Source: Paenalcaligenes niemegkensis
GTDB taxonomy: Bacteria; Pseudomonadota; Gammaproteobacteria; Burkholderiales; Burkholderiaceae_B
DNA length: 64,000 bases
Assembly (NCBI RefSeq): GCF_022230885.1
Contig: NZ_JAKGCT010000002.1
Location: 62,001-126,000 of the forward strand
Reading direction: 5' to 3'
The stretch's first letter is position 1. Each line of letters starts with the position of its first letter. Made by a program: the position numbers and the translations under genes. Under the pieces are notes generated by a model. It did no database searches, had not been told where the DNA came from, and saw only the letters and a list, made by a program, of their open reading frames with translations. Positions 38,252-48,734 of this stretch are shown here, piece after piece.

Positions 38252-39022
38252 CTAACTAAGTTGGTTTCGGTAATGGAAACGGTCGGTTATATACAAGCCT
38301 CGCCGCAGTTCCATGGGGCGGTCGCCATAGGTATAAGAGATCCGCTCGACCTGAAGCAAGGGGGACCCCAACTCAACCTCGAGGCGTTCGGAGGCCTCCT
38401 CACCGGCGGCAACAGCGCGAACCGTTTCATCGGCGCGCACCATGCTTACCCCAAACTTACTTTCAAACCAGGCGTACATGGGACCTTTGTTTTTGGCGAG
38501 TGTCTCTGCTGTTAAGCCTTTAAACACTGCCCCGGGCAACCAGATATCATCCAGGATGGTAGGACGGCCATCAAATGACAGGACCCGCCGTATGTTCACT
38601 ACGATGTCGGCTGTACGCAAGGCCAGCAATGCCGCAATATCAGAAGGCGCTTTCACCCGAAGGCACTCGATAATCATACTGCTGGTGGCTGGCTGGTGCC
38701 CATCGTCAGGTGTCAGGCGCAGAAAACGGTATCTGACATTGGCTTCGTGGTGGGTAGAAACGAAAGTACCCTTACCCTGACGGCGAATGAGCAGATTCTC
38801 TGCAGCAAGTTCGTCAATGGCCTTGCGCACGGTGCCTTGGCTAACCTGATAACGTGCAGCCAGGTCGAGTTCGCTGGGAATGGATTCACCTGGTTTCCAT
38901 TCGCCACGATCCAGACTTTGCAGCAACAACGCTTTAATTTGCTGATACAAAGGACTATACGCCGCACTGGCAGCTGATTTCTCAGGCGGCTGCACGCGTT
39001 CGGGCGATGTGTTTTCTGTCAT
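38252..39022 (-). CDS. GntR-family transcriptional regulator (HutC subfamily)
   Basis: The N-terminal winged helix-turn-helix (PLYQQIKALLLQSLDRGEW, then PSELDLAARYQVSQGTVRKAIDEL) is at about 25-90. The C-terminal UTRA ligand-binding domain is at about 105-250 (NIRRVLSFDGRPTILDDIWLP, ERISYTYGDRPMELRRGLY). 256 residues. It lies between sdhC and mdh, divergent from mdh. A perfect inverted repeat in the shared intergenic region recurs before acnB, so it is the prime candidate for a TCA/methylcitrate regulator. Ligand unknown; a TCA or methylcitrate intermediate is a guess from context. Confidence 0.9.
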   Translation of the reverse strand: MTENTSPERVQPPEKSAASAAYSPLYQQIKALLLQSLDRGEWKPGESIPSELDLAARYQVSQGTVRKAIDELAAENLLIRRQGKGTFVSTHHEANVRYRFLRLTPDDGHQPATSSMIIECLRVKAPSDIAALLALRTADIVVNIRRVLSFDGRPTILDDIWLPGAVFKGLTAETLAKNKGPMYAWFESKFGVSMVRADETVRAVAAGEEASERLEVELGSPLLQVERISYTYGDRPMELRRGLYITDRFHYRNQLS

Positions 39023-39139
39023 AAGCCAATTTACCGATTAAGAAAGACCAAATAGCACTACCTTAACCAGCCTTGGATAAGTAATTTGATATAGGCAGTA
39101 TTTTCGCACGATGGGGCGGATCTGTCTAACACTCTTCTG

Positions 39140-39158
39140 TCTTATATAAGATATAAGA
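39140..39158. promoter_or_regulatory. predicted GntR operator upstream of mdh
   Basis: TCTTATATAAGATATAAGA is a perfect 8-3-8 inverted repeat. The identical 19-mer is at 43449-43467 before acnB. Here it lies between the gntR start (39022) and mdh (39319) and ends 3 bp before the TTGACT -35 box. Binding by the neighbouring GntR protein is inferred. Confidence 0.7.
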
Positions 39159-39161
39159 GAT

Positions 39162-39190
39162 TTGACTCCTTTTAATTATTGGTCTAGTGT
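39162..39190 (+). promoter_or_regulatory. candidate promoter of mdh
   Basis: TTGACT at 39162-39167 and TAGTGT at 39185-39190 with 17-bp spacing. The -10 box is poor, as expected for a promoter needing an activator. The predicted start near 39197 leaves a leader of about 120 nt before mdh. Confidence 0.45.
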
Positions 39191-39318
39191 TCGCAACACT
39201 GGTTCTCGTCGACAGCACCGAATTTTATCCCTCAACATAAGCTCGGAAATCGGCACCCAAAGGCATTAAACTGTATTAAGAATTACTTTGTTTTCCAACC
39301 CTATTGGAGTCAACTCTC

Positions 39319-40308
39319 ATGTCCAAACCCGCTATGCGCGTAGCCGTTACTGGTGCAGCCGGCCAAATTGGTTACGCTTTGCTGTTCCGCATCGCTTCCG
39401 GAGAAATGCTGGGAAAAGACCAGCCCGTTATACTGCAACTGCTAGAAATTGCTGATGAAAAAGCGCAAAAAGCGCTTCAAGGCGTGATGATGGAACTGGA
39501 CGATTGCGCATTCCCTTTACTTCAGTCTATAAGTGCCCACAGCGATCCACGTACGGCCTTTAAAGATGCCGATATAGCATTACTGGTTGGGGCGCGCCCA
39601 CGTGGCCCGGGCATGGAACGTAAAGACTTGTTAAGCGTGAATGCAAAAATCTTTACCGAGCAAGGTCGTGCGCTTAATGATGTTGCCAGCCGTGATGTAA
39701 AAGTCCTGGTCGTAGGTAACCCTGCCAATACCAATGCCTACATTGCCATGAAATCGGCGCCCGACCTGCCCGCCAAGAACTTTACGGCAATGCTTCGTCT
39801 GGATCATAACCGTGCGCTTTCGCAGTTGGCCGCCAAAGCTGACGTGGCCGTTGCCGATATCGAGAAGCTCGTCGTGTGGGGCAATCACTCGCCCACCATG
39901 TATCCCGACATTCGCTTTGCTCAAGTCAAGGGTGAATCGCTCGAGCAAAAAATCAATGACCACGACTGGAACCGTGACACCTTCATTCCCACGGTAGGTA
40001 AACGTGGCGCTGCCATTATCGAAGCTCGTGGCTTATCGTCCGCTGCTTCTGCCGCCAATGCTGCCATCGATCATATCCGCGACTGGGTATTAGGTTCCAA
40101 TGGAAAATGGGTCACCATGGGTGTTCCCTCTGACGGCTCCTATGGCATTCCGGAAGAAATTATTTACGGCGTACCCGTTACAACAGAAAACGGCGAATAC
40201 ACGGTCATTAAAGACCTGGAAATCAACGAGTTCTCTCGTGAGCGTATGGATTTCACGCTTAACGAATTGCTCGAAGAGCGCGAAGGCATAAAAGACCTGC
40301 TTGCCTGA
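39319..40308 (+). CDS. mdh: malate dehydrogenase
   Basis: NAD-dependent oxidation of malate to oxaloacetate. The nucleotide-binding [14 protein letters not shown] is at about 9-22, the substrate-binding loop [15 protein letters not shown] follows, and the catalytic His is in [13 protein letters not shown]. 329 residues, the standard length of this bacterial type. The ATG at 39319 is chosen for GGAG 9 nt upstream; a TTG five codons earlier is in frame but would overlap that site. Divergent from gntR and preceded by the shared operator. Confidence 0.97.
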   Translation: MSKPAMRVAVTGAAGQIGYALLFRIASGEMLGKDQPVILQLLEIADEKAQKALQGVMMELDDCAFPLLQSISAHSDPRTAFKDADIALLVGARPRGPGMERKDLLSVNAKIFTEQGRALNDVASRDVKVLVVGNPANTNAYIAMKSAPDLPAKNFTAMLRLDHNRALSQLAAKADVAVADIEKLVVWGNHSPTMYPDIRFAQVKGESLEQKINDHDWNRDTFIPTVGKRGAAIIEARGLSSAASAANAAIDHIRDWVLGSNGKWVTMGVPSDGSYGIPEEIIYGVPVTTENGEYTVIKDLEINEFSRERMDFTLNELLEEREGIKDLLA

Positions 40309-40334
40309 TTAGCTAGCAGGCCTTGATATATACA

Positions 40335-40367
40335 AACACCCCCAGCACTTCACTGGGGGTGTTTTTT
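40335..40367 (+). terminator. rho-independent terminator of mdh
   Basis: An 11-bp stem AACACCCCCAG / CTGGGGGTGTT, 7-nt loop, running into TTTTTT. It separates mdh transcription from prpC. Confidence 0.92.
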
Positions 40368-40482
40368 AATATACGTTTTAATTTACCCATTCTGCAAAGG
40401 GTTTGCCCTAGGTACGGCAATATTCACCGACTGATCACGCTACAGTAAAAGCAGTTTGAACCCCTATAGCCAGGAGATCAAG

Positions 40483-41651
40483 ATGAGTAGCACTGTTAAA
40501 AGCAAAGCAGAACAAAGCAAGGTGGTGCCCAAGAAGTCAGTTGCCTTATCTGGGATTGTGGCCGGAAATACGGCGCTCAGCTCAGTAGGAGGGACTGGAA
40601 ACGAACTGCATTACCGAGGCTATGACATATTAGACTTGGCTCCGGCTTGTCAGTTCGAGGAAGTGGCTCACTTGCTTATTCACGGAAAATTACCCACCAA
40701 AGCCGAACTGGCTGCCTACAAAGCCAAGCTAAGCCGATTGCGTGGCCTGCCCATATCTTTGCAACGTGCACTTGAATCCTTGCCCGCTGCCAGTCACCCA
40801 ATGGACGTGATGCGTACGGCGGTTTCGGTACTGGGTTGTGTGCTGCCCGAAAAAGACGATCACGAAGCAGCTGGTGCACGCGACATAGCAGACCGCCTGA
40901 TTGCCTCTTTAGGCTCTGCCCTGCTGTATTGGTATCACTACAGCCACAACGGTGAAATGATTGATGTGCTGCAGGGGGACGACAGCATTGCCGGCCATTT
41001 CCTGCACTTATTGCATGGCGCCGAACCTTCCAAAACATGGACGCACGCGCTGGACGTCAGCTTAAACCTGTACGCTGAACATGAGTTCAATGCCTCCACG
41101 TTCAGTAGTCGCGTAATCGCCGGCACGGGCTCAGACATTTACTCGTGCATTACCGGCGCCATCGGTGCCTTGCGCGGCCCTAAACATGGTGGAGCCAACG
41201 AAGTCGCTTTTGATATACAGAAGCGCTACTCCGACACCGGACAGGCCCGCAGCGACATACTCGAACGTCTATCTCGCAAAGAAGTCATTATGGGTTTTGG
41301 TCATCCCGTCTACACCAGTCACGATCCGCGAAATGTAGTCATCAAAGACATTGCACACTCCCTTTCCAAACAAGCGGATAGCAGCAAAATGTTTGATGTA
41401 GCCCAAGCAATAGAAACCGTCATGCATGAAGAGAAAAAATGTTTCCCAATCTGGACTGGTATTCGGCCGTAGCCTATCACCGCATGGGCATCCCCACCAG
41501 CATGTTCACCCCTCTGTTTGTGATTGCTCGTGTAGCAGGATGGTCAGCCCATATTCTCGAACAGCGAAGCGACAATAAGATTATTCGCCCTACCGCTAAT
41601 TACATTGGCCCGGAACCACGCAAGTTTGTCACTCTTGGACGACGTAAATAA
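40483..41651 (+). CDS. prpC: 2-methylcitrate synthase PrpC, frame broken once
   Basis: Condenses propionyl-CoA with oxaloacetate; a short citrate-synthase relative. Family segments are [56 protein letters not shown] and [14 protein letters not shown] with catalytic His/Asp. The frame is lost in an A6 run at 41434-41439. One more A gives [21 protein letters not shown] and a normal C-terminus ending FVTLGRRK. Repaired length is about 389 residues. The ATG at 40483 has AGGAG upstream. prpD follows 22 bp later. Confidence 0.93.
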
Positions 41652-41673
41652 TTACCCACACAGGAACCCATCT

Positions 41674-43125
41674 ATGCCTTCCCCCGTTATTAATCTGCCC
41701 CCTCAACCTGATCGCGTCCTGGTAGATATTGCCGAGTATGTGCTGAACGTCGAAATCAAAAGCGCTGATGCCTACGAGACAGCGTTATATTGCCTCATCG
41801 ATACGCTGGGGTGCGGCCTGGAAGCACTGCAGTACCCTGCCTGCACCAAGTTGCTGGGTCCTGTGGTGCCCGGCGCCACCTTAACAAACGGAGCTCGCGT
41901 GCCCGGCACCCAACACCAGCTCGACCCGGTGCAGGCAGCCTTCAATATCGGCACCATGGTGCGCTGGCTAGACTTTAACGACACCTGGCTAGCTGCTGAA
42001 TGGGGCCATCCCTCAGATAACCTGGGGGCCATTTTAGCTATCGCTGACTGGGTGTCACGCGAGGCCATAGCGACGGGCAAGCCGCCCCTGCTCATGAAAG
42101 ATGTATTAAACGCCATGATAAAAGCCCACGAGATTCAAGGCTGCCTGGCGCTTGAGAACTCATTCAACCAAGTCGGGCTGGATCACGTCATTTTGGTCAA
42201 AATTGCTTCTACTGCGGTAGCGGCCCAACTATTAGATTTAAGCAAAGACGAAACGATTAGCGCACTGTCACAAGCATGGCTGGACGGGCACTCGTTGCGC
42301 ACCTACCGGCATAGCCCGAATACAGGAAGCCGCAAAAGCTGGGCTGCGGGCGACGCCACGAGCCGGGCTGTACGCCTGGCACTGATTAGCCGGACAGGAG
42401 AAATGGGTTATGCCTCAGCGTTAACAGCGGAACGCTGGGGTTTTTATGACGTGCTATTCAAAGGGCGCGAATTTAGCTTTCAACGCCCTTATGGAAGCTA
42501 TGTCATGGAGAACATTCTATTCAAGATCTCCTTTCCCGCTGAGTTTCACTCACAAACTGCTGTAGAAGCGGCAATGACATTGCATAACACCCTGAAACTC
42601 ATGGGCAAAACCAGCGATGACATCGAATCAGTCGTCGTGCGCACCCACGAAGCCTGCATCCGCATCATTGATAAAAAAGGCCCACTGCATAACCCGGCGG
42701 ACCGTGATCACTGCATACAGTACATGGTGGCCGTCCCCTTGATTTTCGGACGCCTGACAGCCGCTGATTATGAAGACAGCATAGCTGCTGACATGCGTAT
42801 CGACTTACTACGAAGCAAAATTAATTGCATAGAAGATCCGGAGTTCACGACCGATTATCACGACCCTGAAAAACGCTCTATCGCCAACGGTTTAACCGTT
42901 ACGCTTCGGGATGGCACGGTTCTGGATGAAGTTGTTGTTCATTATCCAGTGGGGCATCGCCGCCGCCGTAAAGAAGGGATCCCCTTGCTGGTCGAGAAGT
43001 TTAAAATCAACCTAGCACGACAATTTCCAGAAAAACAGCAAGAGCAGATCCTCGACGCCTCGCTGAATTCCGTCGTCTTGCATAATATGCCCGTCAATGA
43101 ATATATGGACCTCTATGTGATCTAA
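41674..43125 (+). CDS. prpD: 2-methylcitrate dehydratase PrpD
   Basis: Dehydrates 2-methylcitrate to 2-methyl-cis-aconitate; MmgE/PrpD family. Segments typical of the family are [54 protein letters not shown] and [20 protein letters not shown]. About 483 residues from the ATG at 41674, which has AGGAA 7 nt upstream; the open frame further up overlaps prpC. With prpC it makes the first two steps of propionate oxidation. Confidence 0.94.
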   Translation: MPSPVINLPPQPDRVLVDIAEYVLNVEIKSADAYETALYCLIDTLGCGLEALQYPACTKLLGPVVPGATLTNGARVPGTQHQLDPVQAAFNIGTMVRWLDFNDTWLAAEWGHPSDNLGAILAIADWVSREAIATGKPPLLMKDVLNAMIKAHEIQGCLALENSFNQVGLDHVILVKIASTAVAAQLLDLSKDETISALSQAWLDGHSLRTYRHSPNTGSRKSWAAGDATSRAVRLALISRTGEMGYASALTAERWGFYDVLFKGREFSFQRPYGSYVMENILFKISFPAEFHSQTAVEAAMTLHNTLKLMGKTSDDIESVVVRTHEACIRIIDKKGPLHNPADRDHCIQYMVAVPLIFGRLTAADYEDSIAADMRIDLLRSKINCIEDPEFTTDYHDPEKRSIANGLTVTLRDGTVLDEVVVHYPVGHRRRRKEGIPLLVEKFKINLARQFPEKQQEQILDASLNSVVLHNMPVNEYMDLYVI

Positions 43126-43140
43126 CTCTCAGGAACAGCC

Positions 43141-43416
43141 ATGTCACGAACAGTGCACCACAACGTAGACCAGCAGCGCTTTGAAATACTTGAAGATAAC
43201 GTCACTTGCGTACTCGACTATCGCCTGAGCAACAATGTTTTAACAGTCACCCACACCGGAGTGCCGCAGGTGGTGGGCGGACGTGGAGTTGCAGCGGACT
43301 TGACCGCCGCTGCACTGGAATACGTAAAAAACCATAACCTTAAAGTGATTCCGCAGTGTAGTTACACCGCCGCCTACATTAATCGTCACCCCGAACACAA
43401 AAACCTGGTGGCGTAA
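43141..43416 (+). CDS. NATD1-like (Acetyltransf_CG) small GNAT-fold protein
   Basis: 91-residue protein of the minimal GNAT family typified by Arabidopsis At1g77540 and human NATD1. The acetyl-CoA loop region is VPQVVGGRGVAADLTAAALE and the family C-terminal motif is IPQCSYTAAYINRHPEH, containing the conserved Cys. It lies 15 bp after prpD with a good start, so it is translated with the methylcitrate genes, just before the acnB operator. Substrate unknown. Frame intact; no signal or membrane segment. Confidence 0.85.
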   Translation: MSRTVHHNVDQQRFEILEDNVTCVLDYRLSNNVLTVTHTGVPQVVGGRGVAADLTAAALEYVKNHNLKVIPQCSYTAAYINRHPEHKNLVA

Positions 43417-43446
43417 AAACAGCTACGTAAATACAATAGACCCCCA

Positions 43447-43469
43447 AGTCTTATATAAGATATAAGACT
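43447..43469. promoter_or_regulatory. predicted GntR operator upstream of acnB
   Basis: A perfect 10-3-10 inverted repeat: AGTCTTATAT, spacer AAG, ATATAAGACT. Its central 19 bp (43449-43467) are identical to the repeat before mdh. It stands 3 bp (core) upstream of the TTGCTT -35 box, the same geometry as at mdh. Confidence 0.72.
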
Positions 43470-43470
43470 C

Positions 43471-43499
43471 TTGCTTAGCGACGCGCTTACACATACAAT
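43471..43499 (+). promoter_or_regulatory. candidate promoter of acnB
   Basis: TTGCTT at 43471-43476 and TACAAT at 43494-43499, spacing 17 bp. Start expected near 43506, about 48 nt before the acnB ATG. The inverted-repeat operator abuts the -35 box, centred near -49. Confidence 0.65.
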
Positions 43500-43553
43500 T
43501 ACAGGCAATAGATACGCCTTTTTAATTTCACATTTACTTAATAGGCCTGCAAC

Positions 43554-46139
43554 ATGCTGGATTCATATCGCCAACACGTGGCCGAGCGCGCCGCGTTAGG
43601 CATCCCTGCTTTACCCCTGACAGCGAAGCAAACTGCTGATCTGATCGAACTGATCAAAAACCCTCCCGCTGGCGAAGAAGAGTTTCTGCTAGAGCTTCTT
43701 ACTCACCGCGTACCGGCTGGCGTTGACGATGCAGCTAAAGTCAAAGCGTCATATCTGGCTGCTGTCGCTTTAGGCACAGAAACAAACCCTCTGTTTGACC
43801 GCACACGAGCCTGTGAATTGCTGGGCACCATGCTCGGCGGCTACAACATTTCGCCGTTGCTGCAACTGCTCGACGACGCTGAACTCGCTCCTGTAGCCGC
43901 GAAGGCGCTGAAGTACACCTTGCTGATGTTTGACTCTTTTCATGATGTAAAAGAGAAAGCCGATCAAGGCAACAGCTATGCCAAGGAAATCTTGCAAAGC
44001 TGGGCCGATGGCGAGTGGTTTACCAGTCGTCCAGAAGTACCAGAAAGCCTGACCGTAACGGTATTCAAGGTCACTGGCGAGACTAACACTGACGACTTAT
44101 CACCTGCACCAGACGCCTGGAGCCGGCCTGATATCCCCTTGCACGCGTTAGCGATGCTTAAAAACCCGCGTGATGGCATTGAACCCGACGAGCCAGGAAA
44201 GACCGGCCCTATAAAATTCATACAATCACTAAAAGCCAAAGGCCACCAGATCGCCTATGTGGGCGACGTGGTAGGTACGGGTTCATCCCGCAAGTCGGCC
44301 ACCAACTCTGTGCTTTGGTTCACCGGTGACGACATTCCTTACGTGCCCAACAAACGCTTCGGCGGTGTGTGTTTAGGCAGCAAAATTGCCCCTATCTTCT
44401 ACAACACGATGGAAGATGCAGGTGCCTTGCCTATCGAACTTGATGTCACACAAATGAATATGGGCGACGTTATCGAACTGCGTCCATACGAAGGCAAAGC
44501 GCTAAAAAACGGCGAAGTCGTGGCCGAATTCAGCGTGAAATCTGATGTACTGTTTGACGAGGTTCGCGCTGGCGGGCGTATCCCGCTGATAATCGGGCGT
44601 GGTCTGACTGCACGTGCTCGTGAAGCTCTCGGATTGCCGCTGACTACCTTGTTCCGTTTACCCAAGTCTCCTATTGATTCCGGAAAAGGCTACACACTCG
44701 CACAAAAAATGGTAGGTCGCGCATGCGGCCTGCCCGAAGGCGAAGGCGTGCGCCCAGGCACTTACTGCGAACCGCGGATGACAACAGTGGGTAGCCAGGA
44801 CACCACCGGCCCCATGACACGCGACGAACTTAAAGATCTGGCCTGCCTTGGCTTTTCTTCAGATCTGGTCATGCAGTCATTCTGCCACACGGCTGCCTAC
44901 CCTAAACCCGTCGATGTCCTGACACACCACGAGCTGCCTGATTTCATCAGCACCCGAGGCGGTGTCTCCCTGCGCCCTGGCGACGGTATTATCCACTCGT
45001 GGTTAAACCGCCTGCTATTGCCCGACACTGTGGGCACCGGTGGGGACTCACACACACGCTTCCCCATTGGCATCAGCTTTCCGGCAGGTTCCGGTTTAGT
45101 GGCTTTTGCGGCCGCAACCGGTGTCATGCCCCTGGATATGCCCGAGTCAGTATTGGTACGCTTTAAAGGTGAAATGCAGCCAGGCGTCACGCTACGCGAT
45201 CTGGTCAACGCCATTCCGCTATATGCCATTAAGCAAGGCCTGCTAACCGTCGAAAAAGCCGGAAAAATCAACGCATTTTCAGGTCGTATCCTGGAGATTG
45301 AAGGGCTGCCAAACCTGAAGATCGAACAGGCTTTCGAACTTTCAGACGCCTCCGCCGAGCGCTCTGCCGCGGCTTGTACAGTTCGTTTGAACAAAGAGCC
45401 TATTATTGAATATCTGAATAGCAACATCACACTCATGAAGTGGATGATTGCCAACGGCTACGAAGATGAGCGCACACTTACCCGCCGTATCCAGGGTATG
45501 GAAGAGTGGCTGGCCAACCCCCATCTGCTTGAACCTGACGCAGACGCCGAGTACGCTGAGATCATCGAAATTGATCTGGCTGATATTCACGAACCTATCG
45601 TTGCCTGCCCTAACGATCCTGATGACGTCAAAACTTTGTCCGAGGTATCGGGTACCGTCATTGATGAAGTCTTTATCGGTAGCTGCATGACCAATATTGG
45701 TCACTTCCGTGCTGCATCCAAGCTGCTCGAAGGCAAACGAGACATTCCTACCCGTCTATGGGTGGCACCTCCCACCAAAATGGACCAGGACCAGCTGAGC
45801 CAGGAAGGCCACTATGGTGTTCTCGGTGTAGCCGGAGCCCGCATGGAAATGCCGGGCTGCTCGCTGTGCATGGGCAATCAGGCCCAGGTGCGCGAAGGCG
45901 CCACGGTTATGTCCACCAGTACCCGGAATTTCCCGAACCGCTTAGGCAAAAACGCCAACGTCTTTCTGGGGTCTGCCGAGCTTGCCGCTATTTGCTCACG
46001 TCTGGGGCGTATTCCCACCAAGGAAGAATACCTTGCTGATATGGGTGTTTTGCAGAGTGACAGCGATAATATTTACCGTTACATGAACTTTGACCAAATT
46101 GAAGAGTTCAAGGAAATCGCTGACTCCGTAGGCGTCTAA
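43554..46139 (+). CDS. acnB: aconitate hydratase B / 2-methylisocitrate dehydratase
   Basis: Interconverts citrate and isocitrate; AcnB enzymes also hydrate 2-methyl-cis-aconitate. The AcnB-specific N-terminal HEAT-like domain (about 1-160) precedes the swivel domain, the reverse of AcnA order. Cluster ligands are the Cys of [14 protein letters not shown] and the two Cys of [16 protein letters not shown]. Substrate-site segments include [15 protein letters not shown] and [19 protein letters not shown]. 861 residues, frame intact. Placed after prpC-prpD, it can complete 2-methylisocitrate formation without AcnD/PrpF, which are absent here. Confidence 0.96.
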   Translation: MLDSYRQHVAERAALGIPALPLTAKQTADLIELIKNPPAGEEEFLLELLTHRVPAGVDDAAKVKASYLAAVALGTETNPLFDRTRACELLGTMLGGYNISPLLQLLDDAELAPVAAKALKYTLLMFDSFHDVKEKADQGNSYAKEILQSWADGEWFTSRPEVPESLTVTVFKVTGETNTDDLSPAPDAWSRPDIPLHALAMLKNPRDGIEPDEPGKTGPIKFIQSLKAKGHQIAYVGDVVGTGSSRKSATNSVLWFTGDDIPYVPNKRFGGVCLGSKIAPIFYNTMEDAGALPIELDVTQMNMGDVIELRPYEGKALKNGEVVAEFSVKSDVLFDEVRAGGRIPLIIGRGLTARAREALGLPLTTLFRLPKSPIDSGKGYTLAQKMVGRACGLPEGEGVRPGTYCEPRMTTVGSQDTTGPMTRDELKDLACLGFSSDLVMQSFCHTAAYPKPVDVLTHHELPDFISTRGGVSLRPGDGIIHSWLNRLLLPDTVGTGGDSHTRFPIGISFPAGSGLVAFAAATGVMPLDMPESVLVRFKGEMQPGVTLRDLVNAIPLYAIKQGLLTVEKAGKINAFSGRILEIEGLPNLKIEQAFELSDASAERSAAACTVRLNKEPIIEYLNSNITLMKWMIANGYEDERTLTRRIQGMEEWLANPHLLEPDADAEYAEIIEIDLADIHEPIVACPNDPDDVKTLSEVSGTVIDEVFIGSCMTNIGHFRAASKLLEGKRDIPTRLWVAPPTKMDQDQLSQEGHYGVLGVAGARMEMPGCSLCMGNQAQVREGATVMSTSTRNFPNRLGKNANVFLGSAELAAICSRLGRIPTKEEYLADMGVLQSDSDNIYRYMNFDQIEEFKEIADSVGV

Positions 46140-46205
46140 AGCAACTTTTTATGCTGGCGTGTCACCAAGCGCCAGTTCTATTAAGCTGTCAGGCACATGA
46201 ACCAC

Positions 46206-46238
46206 AGCCGAACTGCATTAACGCAGTTCGGCTTTTTT
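46206..46238 (+). terminator. rho-independent terminator of acnB
   Basis: A 10-bp stem GCCGAACTGC / GCAGTTCGGC, loop ATTAAC, then TTTTTT, 67 nt after the acnB stop. Confidence 0.92.
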
Positions 46239-46342
46239 ATTGCTATTTGCGCCAATAGACCTCAAGGTCTCAGATCAAGCCCACCTGCCCCCGCTTCAAG
46301 GTTAAACTTGATCTATTCACCCCTACTACACATAAGCTTCCT

Positions 46343-47548
46343 ATGTCCGCACAATCGCTACCCGATCATCAGCACCTACATCGCGATACTCAATACTTAC
46401 TGCGTTATGCGGATGCCCTGACTCGCTCCGGCTCTAAAGCCGAAGACGACTTCTGGGAAGCCCGGCTGGTCAGACTTGTCGACAAAGTCCTGACCAGCAA
46501 AGAACAAGGTTCGCTAGAGCTGTTATTCGAATTTTTAGGTCAACAACAGCTGCATGCCCATTACGAAATACTGGTGAGCATGGTCGAAGGCATGGCCGAG
46601 TCACTGCAGTTTGATCATAGTGGTCAAGAGTATGAAGCGCTGCTGATCAGCCTGCCGATCACCGCCTGGACGCGTTACCAACTGCCTCACGGTGCCCTTG
46701 ATCCGGCTCAGAGCAATGCCATCAAGAAAGCCCTATTTGAAAATGTATTGAATCCAGAGGCCAGAGTTTCATTATTCGGCCATCTGTTAAGCTTCGATCA
46801 GCTTCCGGCAAACTTCGGAGAAACTCGCAGCTTCCTTGATCACTTGCTAAAGATCGAACTAGGCACATCGCTTGCCGAAATCAAGCCCAAATCAGATCAG
46901 GAGTCCTTTGGTCTGCTCGCAGATGCCCGTTTTATTCTGGCGGCTGTCATGGTTCCCAAGGGCGACGCCATCTTTAGCTGGCAACTCGATGGTAGCGACC
47001 CGTTCGAGACGCAGGTACAGATAGTGAACGTATGGCAAGACCTTTGCAGTCAAATACTCGGCAAAGCGTTCACTGGCTGCCAGGCAAACTACTGGCTTCC
47101 AAACGCCTTTTATGCCAATAACCGTGAAGCCGACAAACACATGCGGCCCCTCACCATTAAGGCCGCAGTAACATGGTTGCAAACAGCCGCTCAAATACCT
47201 GCCTCTGACCTTATCGCCATCATTGCCCAGTGCGGTGATGATCAGGTAGAAGAATATCGCATCGGCTTTAACACGCAAAAGGACAGCAGCGTTATTTATG
47301 GCGCTATCTGGCCGATATTAAGCCCCGAAGAAATCGATAGCAACAGCCCCGAATATCTGGATGCTCCCAGTGAAATCGCCTCGTTGCTAAAAGAGCTGGG
47401 CGTGGATGAAATTCGCCTTTTACCAGGTATATATTTACCTGAAACTTGCGACGACTGCGGCGCCCCCTCGTTTCCAAACAGCGCAGGCGAACTGGTTCAC
47501 CCTGATCTTCCCGAAGAAATTAATCTGGATCCACTTCAACTGCATTAA
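46343..47548 (+). CDS. DUF2863 family protein
   Basis: 401-residue protein of unknown function, matching the betaproteobacterial DUF2863 family as far as I can tell. It is soluble, acidic and helix-rich with no signal peptide. The C-terminus has a CDDCGAPSFPNSAGELVHPDLPE-like segment (CxxC followed by GAP and GELVH) that may bind metal. Its stop lies 6 bp before the earP start, so co-translation with the EF-P rhamnosylation enzyme is likely. No catalytic motif is recognisable. Confidence 0.85.
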   Translation: MSAQSLPDHQHLHRDTQYLLRYADALTRSGSKAEDDFWEARLVRLVDKVLTSKEQGSLELLFEFLGQQQLHAHYEILVSMVEGMAESLQFDHSGQEYEALLISLPITAWTRYQLPHGALDPAQSNAIKKALFENVLNPEARVSLFGHLLSFDQLPANFGETRSFLDHLLKIELGTSLAEIKPKSDQESFGLLADARFILAAVMVPKGDAIFSWQLDGSDPFETQVQIVNVWQDLCSQILGKAFTGCQANYWLPNAFYANNREADKHMRPLTIKAAVTWLQTAAQIPASDLIAIIAQCGDDQVEEYRIGFNTQKDSSVIYGAIWPILSPEEIDSNSPEYLDAPSEIASLLKELGVDEIRLLPGIYLPETCDDCGAPSFPNSAGELVHPDLPEEINLDPLQLH

Positions 47549-47554
47549 GTTATT

Positions 47555-48690
47555 GTGTTGCATTTTGACATTTTTTGCCGCGTCATTGATAACTATGGCG
47601 ACATTGGGGTGTGCTGGCGACTGGCACGCCAGCTAGCCACCTTCCCAAACAACGCCCTCGTTCGGCTGTGGGTTGATGACTTATACAGTTTTCGCAAGAT
47701 TGAGCCAAGTGTGCAGCCTTCGCTAGCACAGCAAAGCGTATTCAATGTCGATGTGCGTCAATGGGTGGAGAACGCCAGCGATTATCCTGCGCCCTACGAT
47801 ATCGTAATCGAGGCCTTTGCCTGCGAACTGCCGGCGTCCGTCTCCAAACAAATAACGCCGTTGCATGTCTGGATAAATCTTGAATACCTTAGTGCAGAAT
47901 CCTGGGTCGACGAGTTTCATGGCCTGGGCTCGCCTCAGCCTGAAGGCCAAAACAAGTTTTTTATTTCCCGGGCTTCAATGAACGAACCGGGGGATTGCTA
48001 CGCGAACACAAGCTGCCTGAGCAGCGCCTTGCCTGGAAGTCGCAGGCAGCAAACCCCAGATCATTGTGGACGAAGATTGGCCTGTCGCCTAAGATTCAGG
48101 CCGAACTGGCTGATGCGCGCCGCCAGCAAATTCTGATGTTCAACTACGCTGACGCGCCTGTAGAAAGCCTGCTTCTGGCCTTGCAGCAAGAAGAACAGCC
48201 AGCCTTAGTGCTTAGCCCCAACGCATTCACACCCGCACAATATGCTCTCGCTAGCGAGCACGTTGTGCTGCATACTTTTGACTTTGTTGATCAGCAAGAG
48301 TTCGATCGCCTGCTCTGGGTAAGTGATCTTAATATTGTGCGCGGCGAAGACTCTTTGCTTCGCGCCCTGTGGGCGGACAAGCCAATGATCTGGCAACCCT
48401 ATGTGCAAGACGAGAACCTGCACCTGGTCAAGCTTCAGGCCTTGCTCGACTCTAGCCCTCTTGATACCGCAATACATAAATTGTGGCTATATTGGGCTTC
48501 GGGCGACGGGACAAAATTTACAGAGCAATACTTACACTGCAGACAGCCCAAAGAGTGGCTGCAGTGGCGCAAAAAGCCCGGGCATGGCAGTCGCAACTGG
48601 CCGAACAGAGCGATCTCTGCACACGTCTCATTGCCTTCTGTACTCAAGAGCTACGATCGCGCTAAAATAACTCTTTTAGACCTCCGCTAA
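47555..48690 (+). CDS. earP: EF-P arginine rhamnosyltransferase EarP, frame broken once
   Basis: Transfers rhamnose from dTDP-L-rhamnose to Arg32 of EF-P. It has an N-terminal Rossmann half with FDIFCRVIDNYGDIGVCWRLA, whose Asp12 and Asp16 match the catalytic aspartates of the family. The C-terminal half has RGEDSLLRALWADKPMIWQPY, which binds the nucleotide sugar. The frame is lost in a T6 run at 47957-47962; one more T restores NKFFYFPGFNERTGGLLREHKLPE. Repaired length is about 378 residues. GTG start at 47555. efp follows 44 bp later. Confidence 0.93.
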
Positions 48691-48734
48691 CAACGATGTG
48701 CGCGGAGCCATCCTTAATCGGAGTTCTTCTATCT

